Positions 54,138 to 61,822 of a DNA stretch of 64,000 nt are shown piece by piece. The position numbers and the translations under genes are program-made. Source of the DNA: JACCTI01 sp051005695 (lineage in GTDB: Bacteria; Verrucomicrobiota; Verrucomicrobiia; Chthoniobacterales; UBA10450); the NCBI GenBank assembly GCA_051005695.1, contig JBPCJC010000069.1, positions 14,026 to 78,025 of the forward strand, given 5' to 3'. How positions within the stretch are numbered: the first letter of the stretch is position 1; each line of letters starts with the position of its first letter. The notes under the pieces were generated by a model, which worked only from the letters and a program-made list of their open reading frames with translations, did not search any database and was not told where the DNA came from.

Positions 54138-54842
54138 GTGCAGGCCGAATTAGAGCAGTTGCTCATCCTCCAGGATCGCGACCAGAAGATTAAACAAATC
54201 CGCGCGGAGATGAAATCCGTGCCGCTGCAGCGGGCGCATCTCGAGAGCCAACTAGCGGCAAGCGCGGCTGGTTTGGAAGCGCTGAAGTTGAAGGCAAAAC
54301 AGATCGAGGTCGATCGCAAGAAGCTCGAGCTCGACGCGGGCACACGCACCGACAGCATTAACCGGCTGAAGACGCAGCAGTACGAAACGCGCAAGAACGA
54401 AGAGTTCCGCGCAATGGGAAACGAGATCGAGCGCTACGAAAAAGAAATTCGCCTGATCGAGGACCAGGAGCTCGAACTCATGGATCAGGTGGACAAGATG
54501 AAAGTGGAAGTGGTCGCGGAAGAAGCCAGGAGTGCGGGCGCGCGCGAATCAGTCGCGCGTCAGGTCACCGACTTGGATGCGAAAGCGAAAGCGCTCGAGA
54601 CGCGTTTGCAGGAACTGGTGAAAGATCGCGCGGAGATCGCGAGCCGCGTGGACGAAGATGTGCTCAGCCGGTTCGAGCGTTTGTTTGCCAGCAAAGGGGA
54701 CGCGGCGGTGGTCGCGCTCGAGCATGAAGTTTGCACCGGCTGCCACATGAAGATCACTGCGCAGACTGCGCACCGGGTGAAGAATGGTCGCGAGTTGGTG
54801 AGCTGCGAGCAGTGCGGGCGAATTCTTTATTCGCCGGAGTAA
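54138..54842 (+). CDS. coiled-coil protein with C-terminal zinc ribbon (zf-RING_7 type)
   Basis: A 234-residue protein. Residues ~1-170 form a long, charged coiled coil (ELEQLLILQDRDQKIKQIRAEM..., KTQQYETRKNEEFRAMGNEIERYEKEI). The C-terminus has four cysteines in the order CTGCHM...CEQCG, the C4 zinc ribbon of the PF02591 family. Related proteins have been proposed to bind nucleic acid or type III secretion parts, but the role here is unknown. Start at GTG 54138. Confidence 0.85.
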   Translation: MQAELEQLLILQDRDQKIKQIRAEMKSVPLQRAHLESQLAASAAGLEALKLKAKQIEVDRKKLELDAGTRTDSINRLKTQQYETRKNEEFRAMGNEIERYEKEIRLIEDQELELMDQVDKMKVEVVAEEARSAGARESVARQVTDLDAKAKALETRLQELVKDRAEIASRVDEDVLSRFERLFASKGDAAVVALEHEVCTGCHMKITAQTAHRVKNGRELVSCEQCGRILYSPE

Positions 54843-54909
54843 GCCTTGTTTATTCGGCGAAGGACGCCGCCAAGCGTGCTTGGGGTAGCCGGAGGCTGAG
54901 CGACCGCGT

Positions 54910-56034
54910 TTAGACGTTGAAGCGGAACTCAACCACGTCGCCATCCTTGACCACGTATTCCTTGCCTTCGATTCGCAGTTTGCCGGCTTCGCGGGCCTTG
55001 GCGAACGAGCCTAACGAGACCAAATCATCGAAGTGCACCGTTTCCGCGGCGATGAAGCCGCGCTCAAAATCGGTGTGAATTACCCCGGCTGCGGCGGGAG
55101 CCTTGTCGCCTTCGTGAATCGTCCAGGCACGAGTTTCTTTTTCGCCCGTGGTCAGGTAAGTGCGCAGGCCTAACAAGTGATAGACCGCGCGGATGAGAGC
55201 GCTCACGCCACTGCCTTCCACCCCGAGATCGCGCAAATATTCCTGCGCTTCGGTTTCACTCAGATCAACCAGCTCGCTCTCGATTTGCGCGCTGATCACG
55301 ACCGCTTCGCTGCCGAAATGTTGCTTCGCGTATTCCTGCACCGCGCGCACGTGTTTGAGCGACGCGTTCTCCGCGTCGCCTTGCGCGATCGGCGCCAGAT
55401 CGGATTCCGCGACGTTGCAGGCAAACAATGTCGGTTTCGAAGTGAGGAGAAAAAATTCCCGCGCGGTGATCTTCTCTTCATCCGAAAGATCCGCGGTCAT
55501 CGCCGGTTTTCCGGAATCCAGGTGCGGCAACAATTTCTCGATCAGCGCACTTTCCGCCTTGGCGGTTTTGGAACCGGCGCGGACTTCCTTTTGCAAACGA
55601 TCGCGGCGTTTTTGCAGCGAACCGAGATCGGCCAGAATGAGCTCGGTGTTGACCACCTCGATGTCGCGCACCGGATCGATCGTCGCGCTGACGTGATGAA
55701 TGTCCGCGTTTTCAAAACAGCGAATCACCTGCACGATCGCGTTCACTTCGCGGATGTGACTGAGGAATTGATTGCCGAGGCCCTCGCCAGCGCTCGCGCC
55801 TTTGACTAGGCCGGCGATGTCGACGAACTCGATCGCTGCAGGGATGATTTTTTGCGAACTGGACAATTTCGAAAGCACCTCGAGACGCGAATCGGGCACG
55901 GTCACGACGCCGAGATTCGGATCAATGGTGCAGAACGGATAATTCGCCGCCTGCGCTTTCCGGCTGCGAGTGACCGCGTTAAAGAGCGTCGATTTTCCGA
56001 CGTTCGGCAGTCCAACAATTCCAGCGCTCAGCAT
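54910..56034 (-). CDS. ychF: redox-regulated ATPase YchF
   Basis: A 374-residue member of the Obg-related P-loop family that hydrolyses ATP and binds ribosomes. It has the G1 motif GLPNVGKSTLFNAVT, the G3 region DIAGLVKGASAGEGLGNQFL, NVAESDL in place of NKxD, and a C-terminal TGS domain ending DKAPAAAGVIHTDFERGFIAAE...VKDGDVVEFRFNV. The ATG start is clear and the length is normal. Confidence 0.96.
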   Translation of the reverse strand: MLSAGIVGLPNVGKSTLFNAVTRSRKAQAANYPFCTIDPNLGVVTVPDSRLEVLSKLSSSQKIIPAAIEFVDIAGLVKGASAGEGLGNQFLSHIREVNAIVQVIRCFENADIHHVSATIDPVRDIEVVNTELILADLGSLQKRRDRLQKEVRAGSKTAKAESALIEKLLPHLDSGKPAMTADLSDEEKITAREFFLLTSKPTLFACNVAESDLAPIAQGDAENASLKHVRAVQEYAKQHFGSEAVVISAQIESELVDLSETEAQEYLRDLGVEGSGVSALIRAVYHLLGLRTYLTTGEKETRAWTIHEGDKAPAAAGVIHTDFERGFIAAETVHFDDLVSLGSFAKAREAGKLRIEGKEYVVKDGDVVEFRFNV

Positions 56035-56090
56035 AAGGCGCGCAGGTTACGGCGGGAGCGTCACTGCCGCAATGCCGCGGCCGGCGCGGA

Positions 56091-58412
56091 TCAATTTTCG
56101 CTTTTGAAAAAGAGCAAGCGCAGGCTGTTCAAGACCACGACCACCGTGCTGCCTTCATGCGCGACTACGCCTAACGAGAGCGGAATTCCGCGACTGAGGG
56201 CGAGCAAAGCCATCACGATTACCGTGCCGAGCGCGATGGTGATATTCTGCCCGATGATTCGTTGGGCGCTTCGGCTCAACTGGTAAGCGGTTACGAAATT
56301 TTCCAGCCGATCGTTCATCAGGATCACTTCCGCCTGTTCCATCGCCGCGTCCGAGCCGCGCGCGCCCATCGCGATCCCGACATCCGCCGCCGCCAACGAC
56401 GGCGCATCGTTCACCCCGTCGCCGATCATCGCGACCGTGCCGCCAGTGTTTTTCAATTCCTGAATCGCCTCGACTTTTCCTTCCGGCGATAACTGCGCGC
56501 GCACTTCATCGACGCCGGCTTCACGCGCGATCAGTTCCGCAGTCGCGCGGCGATCGCCCGTGAGCATGACCGTGCGCATGCCCGATCGCCGGAGACGCGC
56601 GAGCATGGTTTGCGCTTCCGCGCGGAGTTGATCGCGAAACAGAAATCGCCCGCAGATTCCCGGCCCGGCCACCCAGACTTCGGCGACGTCATGATCATCG
56701 ACGACTAAAGCATCGCACGGTGCACTCGCGATCGACGCGCGCACAAACTCACGATTACCGAGCGCATAGAGCAGGCCCTTGTTGCGCGCCATGATGCCGC
56801 CGCCTGATATCGATTCGGCATGCGTGAATTCCACCGGCGCGGCCGCGCGACCCGCGCCCACTTTCTCGATCGCGCGCGAAAGCGGATGATGGGAAAGACG
56901 CGCGAGATTATAGGCCGCGGCGACGACAGAATCTTCCCCGCCGGCGCAACTTTCGATCCGCACCAAATCGGGAACGCCACGGGTGAGGGTGCCGGTTTTA
57001 TCGAGCGCGACGGTCTTGATGTCGGCCAACATTTCGATCGCGGCGCCGCCGCGAAAGAGCACGCCGCGACGCGCGCCGGAAGCGATCGCGGAAAGAATCG
57101 CCGAGGGCACGCTGAGCACGAGCGCGCACGGCGACATGACCACGAGCAAAGTCATCGCGCGATAAAACGCGCTACCGCGCCCGGCAGTCCCGGCAAACGG
57201 CGGCCAGCCGAAACCAAGCCAGCCGACGAGGAAGAAAATGACCGACGCGCTCAGGACTAGATAAGTGTAGCCGGTGCCGAAGCGATCGCTGAAACGCTGC
57301 GACGGCGCTTTCAAATGTTGCGCTTCCTCGATCAGGTTAACGATTTTTTGTAATGCGCTTTCGCTGGCAGCGCGGAGCACCTGGCCATCGAGCACGCCCC
57401 AGGTGTTGATCGTTCCCGCGAGCGCGACGTCGCCCGGTTGTTTCGGCATCGGGCGCGCTTCGCCGGTCAGGTTTGATTCATCGCAGGCGCTCTCGCCGCG
57501 AATGACGCGCAAATCCACCGGCACTTGCTCGCCCGCGCGCACGCGCACTTGCATCCCGGGCGCGAGCTCTTCGACCGCGCGTTCGGTTTCGCGGCTGTCT
57601 TCCAGAACGGTCGCGGTCTTGGGCGCGCCGCGGAGGAGCGCACCGATCTCGCGCTGGGTGCGCGCGCCGGCAAAATGCTCCATCGCGCCAGAAGCCGAAA
57701 AAAGAAAAAGAAGGAGCGCACCTTCGCTATAGGCACCGACAAGCGCGGCGCCGAACGCCACCGCGAGCATGAGAAAATGAATTTCCAGCTCGCCATGTCG
57801 GAGCCGTTCCCAGGATTCGCCGGCGGCATCCGACGCGCCGGAAAGATAACTCAGTGCGAAAAGCGAAAGGACGAGCGCTGGTGGCGCGGCATATTTTTGC
57901 GCGACCAGCGCGAGGAGGCCGGTCACCAAACACGCCGAGGAAAGAAGCGCGAGTTTCTTCCACTCGTTAGGATCGGCATCGCGACCGACGGGCGCGCAAC
58001 AACCCCCAGCGCGCGGCCAGCGCACATTGTTCCACTGCCAAAAACCAACCGCGGTGCGGCAGGTTAACTTCTCGATCACCGTGCTCCCGAGGACATCTTT
58101 CACCACCACATTCGCGTCGCCCACTTTGCTCGAAGGCGGCTCGCCGCACTGCTCGCAATTTCCGCGCGCATCGAGAATGCCGCATTGTTGTTTGCGCTCG
58201 GCCACGACTTCGCTGACGCGTTCGCCGATCCGCTGGCTGCGGTCGTCGCCTAACGTCGCGATCGAGAGCAGCTGGTTCTTCGGTTGAAACGCGACCGCTT
58301 CCAACTGCGGCTCCTCTGCGAGCAAACGCGCGACTTGTCGGTAAACGCAATGCATGTCTTCGCGCGACACGGGTGCGTCAGGGGCGGCGGTTGTTTTCTT
58401 CATTTCAGACAT
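56091..58412 (-). CDS. P1B-4-type heavy metal-transporting P-type ATPase
   Basis: A 773-residue metal pump. Phosphorylation motif DKTGTLT, actuator TGEARP and hinge GDGVNDAPS are present. The membrane metal site is SPC (MSPCALVLSVPSA), and the last helices carry HEGSTVVVVLNSLRLL; both are marks of the P1B-4 (CoaT/CtpD, cobalt, iron or zinc) group. The N-terminus has no standard HMA domain but carries CEQC (86-89) and a GGCC segment that may bind metal. ATG 58412 is chosen, since the frame upstream runs into a tRNA gene. Confidence 0.9.
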   Translation of the reverse strand: MSEMKKTTAAPDAPVSREDMHCVYRQVARLLAEEPQLEAVAFQPKNQLLSIATLGDDRSQRIGERVSEVVAERKQQCGILDARGNCEQCGEPPSSKVGDANVVVKDVLGSTVIEKLTCRTAVGFWQWNNVRWPRAGGCCAPVGRDADPNEWKKLALLSSACLVTGLLALVAQKYAAPPALVLSLFALSYLSGASDAAGESWERLRHGELEIHFLMLAVAFGAALVGAYSEGALLLFLFSASGAMEHFAGARTQREIGALLRGAPKTATVLEDSRETERAVEELAPGMQVRVRAGEQVPVDLRVIRGESACDESNLTGEARPMPKQPGDVALAGTINTWGVLDGQVLRAASESALQKIVNLIEEAQHLKAPSQRFSDRFGTGYTYLVLSASVIFFLVGWLGFGWPPFAGTAGRGSAFYRAMTLLVVMSPCALVLSVPSAILSAIASGARRGVLFRGGAAIEMLADIKTVALDKTGTLTRGVPDLVRIESCAGGEDSVVAAAYNLARLSHHPLSRAIEKVGAGRAAAPVEFTHAESISGGGIMARNKGLLYALGNREFVRASIASAPCDALVVDDHDVAEVWVAGPGICGRFLFRDQLRAEAQTMLARLRRSGMRTVMLTGDRRATAELIAREAGVDEVRAQLSPEGKVEAIQELKNTGGTVAMIGDGVNDAPSLAAADVGIAMGARGSDAAMEQAEVILMNDRLENFVTAYQLSRSAQRIIGQNITIALGTVIVMALLALSRGIPLSLGVVAHEGSTVVVVLNSLRLLFFKSEN

Positions 58413-58492
58413 GAACGGGGAAACGATACGCTGCCCCGGTGCGCGCTCTAGCGAAAAGCGCGACGTGAAACGGCGGAACGCCGTGTGAAAAA

Positions 58493-58566
58493 TCGGGCCG
58501 GCGAGATTCGAACTCGCGACCTCTTGAACCCCATTCAAGCGCACTACCAAGCTGTGCTACGGCCCG
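58493..58566 (-). tRNA. tRNA-Pro (anticodon GGG)
   Basis: Folds as a full cloverleaf on the minus strand: a perfect 7-bp acceptor stem (CGGGCCG/CGGCCCG), a 4-bp D stem GCAC/GTGC, an anticodon stem CTTGA/TCAAG with loop ATGGGGT (anticodon GGG), a T arm GCGAG-TTCGAAT-CTCGC and discriminator A. The 3' CCA is not encoded. A T run follows. 74 bases in all. Confidence 0.95.
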
Positions 58567-58632
58567 ACGTGCGCAGACTATCGGCTGGGCGGCTTTGGCT
58601 TGCCAAGCAAAGTTTTCGGTCGGCGAAACGAG

Positions 58633-59490
58633 TTATGCGCCGGCCCAACCGCTGAGAAATGCGTCGATCAAAACCGGCAGCTCATCGCTGTAACCGCCCT
58701 CGAGAATCGCCGCGGCCGGGAGATTTATTTCGCGCAACCAGCTTCCGCAAATCGCGAAGTCTTCCGCTTCGAGAAGAAGCTGCGTAATCGGATCGCCTGC
58801 GTAGGCATCGAAGCCCGCGGAGACGAGCAGCAGGCTGGGCTGGAAGGCGAGCAAGGTGTCGAGCGCGCGCCGAATTATCTCGAGATGTCTGGCCCGCGGA
58901 ATCATCCGCGGCACCGGAAAATTGTGCACGTTCGCGAAAGAGCGCAGCCCGCTGCCAGGATAGAGCGGCGATTGATGAATGGAGGCGAAACTGATCCGCT
59001 CGTTAGGCGAAACGATCGACTCCGTGCCGTTGCCGTGATGGGCGTCGAAATCCCAAATCGCAACTCGCTCGGCGCTGTTTTCCAAGACGTCGAGCGCAGC
59101 GATCGCGACGTGGTTGAAGTAACAAAAACCCATCGCGTGATCGCGGGTGGCGTGATGTCCCGGGGGCCGCATCAGGGTGAAGGCGGGTTCGCCCGCCATG
59201 GCGGATTGCGCGGCGGAAACGGCGCCGCTGGCGCGCGCGGCGTGCGCGAAGATCTCAGGATGTGCGGGAGAATCGGCGTCAAAATCTTCCGCGGCCGCGG
59301 CCACCCGGCGTAAATGTTCGTCGGAGTGGGCGCGCAAAATCATTGCCTCGCTCGCCACCTCGGGCAGGCGCCATGGCCACGCGGGATGGCGTTCCTGCAA
59401 CAACGGAGCAGTCCGGGCGATGCGCTCCGGACGCTCCACGTGCCCGGCGCGCCCGTATTCGACGGACCGTGGATCGTGAAAAATCAGCAC
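58633..59490 (-). CDS. histone deacetylase-like hydrolase (class II type)
   Basis: A 285-residue arginase/deacetylase-fold enzyme. The zinc site is DFDAHHGNGT (Asp and His) with the second Asp in GFDAYAGDP. The catalytic His pair is in MRPPGHHAT, followed by GFCYFNHVAIAA and LEGGYS. Bacterial members act on acetylated polyamines, acetoin-related compounds or protein lysines, and the substrate cannot be read from sequence. The start is a GTG at 59490. Confidence 0.92.
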   Translation of the reverse strand: MLIFHDPRSVEYGRAGHVERPERIARTAPLLQERHPAWPWRLPEVASEAMILRAHSDEHLRRVAAAAEDFDADSPAHPEIFAHAARASGAVSAAQSAMAGEPAFTLMRPPGHHATRDHAMGFCYFNHVAIAALDVLENSAERVAIWDFDAHHGNGTESIVSPNERISFASIHQSPLYPGSGLRSFANVHNFPVPRMIPRARHLEIIRRALDTLLAFQPSLLLVSAGFDAYAGDPITQLLLEAEDFAICGSWLREINLPAAAILEGGYSDELPVLIDAFLSGWAGA

Positions 59491-59513
59491 GCGCGCAGGC
59501 GAAGGAACCAGAT

Positions 59514-61697
59514 CTACGATTTCGGTTTGTCCGGCGGGATGTCTTGCGGCGCGCTAGCCGGTTTTTCTTCGCCGGAAACCAGGCCGCGGCGTTCCAGTAA
59601 CGGCGTGATGTCCGGTGCGCCGCCGGTGAAATCCTGGAACAATTGCAAGGCATCCGCGCTGCCGCCGCGCGAGAGCAGCGTTTGCCGGAAACGATCGCCG
59701 TTCGTGCGCGTCATTCCGCCGTGCTGCTTGAACCATTGCACGGTGTCGGCATCGAGCACTTCGCTCCAGATATAGCTGTAGTAACCGGCGGAATAATCGC
59801 CCCAGGCGTGCGAAAAATATGGCGAACGATAGCGCGGCGGCACCGGCGCAAAATCGACGCCCGCTTTCTTAAGAGCCTCCGCTTCGAAGGCGAGCGCGTC
59901 TTTCGGGATCTCGTTAGGCCTGAGCTGGTGCCAGGCTTGGTCGAGCAAAGCCGCGCCGAGATATTCGGTCGTCTTGAAACCCTGATCGAATTTTTGCGAC
60001 GCCTGCATTCTGTCGAGCAGCTCCTGCGGCATCGGCGCGCCGGTCTGGTAATGCTTCGCGTAATTTTTCAGGACTTGCGGCCAGGCGGCCCACATCTCGT
60101 TCACTTGCGAGGGAAACTCGACGAAATCCCGCGGCACATTCGTGCCCGCGAAGCGCGGATATTTCACGTGCGAAAACATCCCGTGAAGCGCGTGTCCGAA
60201 TTCGTGAAACATGGTCGTGACTTCATCGAAGGTGAGCAAAGTCGGCTCGCCCGCGGGCGGTTTCGGAATGTTAAGGTGATTGGCAACCACCGGCTTGGTC
60301 TTGAAGAGTTCGCTCTGCGAAACGTATTCGTTCATCCAGGCGCCGCCGCGTTTTGAAGGCCGCGCATACATGTCCGAAATGAAGAGCGCGAGCGGCTGGC
60401 CGTCGGCATCGTAAACTTCGAAGACGCGCACGTCCGGCTGGTAGACCGGGAGATCTTTGCGCTCTTTGAAAGTGATCCCGTAGATCTGGTTGGCCGCGAA
60501 GAAAACACCGTCTTGCTGGACGTGGTTCAGTTCGAAATACGGACGCAGTTGCGATTCATCGAAATCGAAACGCGCCTTGCGAACTTTCTCCGAGTAGAAG
60601 GCCCAGTCCCAGGACTGGAGCGGAAATTTGTCGGCGTCCTGATCGATCACCGCCTGGATGTCGGCGGCTTCGCGTTTCGCGTTCCCAACCGCCGGGGGTG
60701 TGATCTGCGTGAGCATTTTATTGACTGTCTCGACGTTCTTCGCGGTCTCGTCTTCGAGTTTATAAGCCGCGTGATTTTCGTAACCGAGAAGGACCGCGCG
60801 TTCCGCCCGCAGCTTCGCCATTTGGATAATGGTGGCGCGGGTATCGAACTCGCCGCCGTGACTATTGCGCGCGAGGGAAGTTTTCATGATCCGCTCGCGC
60901 AACGGGCGATTCTCGAGCGAGGCTAACGCGGGCTGGCCGGTGGTGTTTTGCAGCGCGATAACGAATTTGCCCTCCTTCTTTTCCGCTTTCGCGGTGTTGG
61001 CGGCGGCGGCGATTTCGTTGTCATCCATCCCGGCGAGATCCGCTCGCTGATCGACCACCACTCCCTCGGCGTTTTTTTCTTTCAGAACGAACTGATTAAA
61101 TTTCGTCTGCAAACTCGCGATCTCCGAATTCATCGCCTTCATCTTCTTCTTGTCGGTCTCCGAGAGCAGTGCGCCGGCGCGCACGAAATCCTTATAGTAA
61201 CGCTCCAGCAGCCAGGCCGATTCCGGGTCGAGTTTCAACTGCTCACGCTGGTCGTAGAGCGACTTGATCCGCGCGAAGAGGGCGGCGTTGAGATGGATCG
61301 CGTCCTGGTGCGCGGAAAGCTTCGGCGCCATTTCCGTCTCGGTTTTTTGCAGGGTGGAATCGGTGTTCGCGCCCGCGAGGTTCGAGAAAGTACTGTTCAC
61401 GCGGGTCAGGATGCGTCCGGATTTTTCGAGGGCGACGACCGTGTTCTCGAAGGTCGGCGTCTCTTTATTTTGCGCGATCGCCTCGACTTCTTTCAATTCT
61501 TCCGCGAGCGCGACCGCAAACGCCGGCGAGTAATCCGCGCTTTTGATCTTATCGAACGGCGGCATCTGATACGGCAAGGTGCTTTCGCTGAGCAGAGGAT
61601 TTTTCGAAGAGGCGGGCGCGGGAGTTTTCGCGGCATGCATGGAGGCGAAAGCAGTAGCCGAGAGCAGAGGAAGTGCGACGAAGAATTTTGGCGACAT
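59514..61697 (-). CDS. dcp: M3-family metallopeptidase, dipeptidyl carboxypeptidase (Dcp) type
   Basis: A 727-residue zinc peptidase that removes C-terminal dipeptides from small peptides. It has a likely signal peptide (MSPKFFVALPLLSATAFASMHA), the helical M3 N-domain, and the zinc motif TMFHEFGHALHG. The downstream glutamate lies in VEFPSQVNEMW and the Tyr-rich substrate region in YFSHAWGDYSAGYYSYIWSEVLDAD. The ATG at 61697 starts the signal peptide; the frame is open to 61730. Periplasmic by signal, unlike cytoplasmic oligopeptidase A. Confidence 0.92.
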   Translation of the reverse strand: MSPKFFVALPLLSATAFASMHAAKTPAPASSKNPLLSESTLPYQMPPFDKIKSADYSPAFAVALAEELKEVEAIAQNKETPTFENTVVALEKSGRILTRVNSTFSNLAGANTDSTLQKTETEMAPKLSAHQDAIHLNAALFARIKSLYDQREQLKLDPESAWLLERYYKDFVRAGALLSETDKKKMKAMNSEIASLQTKFNQFVLKEKNAEGVVVDQRADLAGMDDNEIAAAANTAKAEKKEGKFVIALQNTTGQPALASLENRPLRERIMKTSLARNSHGGEFDTRATIIQMAKLRAERAVLLGYENHAAYKLEDETAKNVETVNKMLTQITPPAVGNAKREAADIQAVIDQDADKFPLQSWDWAFYSEKVRKARFDFDESQLRPYFELNHVQQDGVFFAANQIYGITFKERKDLPVYQPDVRVFEVYDADGQPLALFISDMYARPSKRGGAWMNEYVSQSELFKTKPVVANHLNIPKPPAGEPTLLTFDEVTTMFHEFGHALHGMFSHVKYPRFAGTNVPRDFVEFPSQVNEMWAAWPQVLKNYAKHYQTGAPMPQELLDRMQASQKFDQGFKTTEYLGAALLDQAWHQLRPNEIPKDALAFEAEALKKAGVDFAPVPPRYRSPYFSHAWGDYSAGYYSYIWSEVLDADTVQWFKQHGGMTRTNGDRFRQTLLSRGGSADALQLFQDFTGGAPDITPLLERRGLVSGEEKPASAPQDIPPDKPKS

Positions 61698-61822
61698 GGT
61701 GAAGACGATATTTGGTTTGAAGTGCACCAACGCACGCGCGCAGCGGCGTTTGGAATCGGGAATCCTGCAATAACCTTTGTGAGTTACAAGCTCGGAAAGA
61801 ATTTCCAGCAGCCGCGCGCTGC

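Noticed and set aside
54843..54909. Possible terminator between the zinc-ribbon gene and ychF
   Set aside because: A TTCGCCG/CGGCGAA pairing with a long loop exists, but there is no T tail, so it is too weak to call.
58413..58550. Upstream extension of the P-type ATPase reading frame
   Set aside because: The extra residues are a translation of the tRNA-Pro gene and its flank; the ATG at 58412 is the sensible start.
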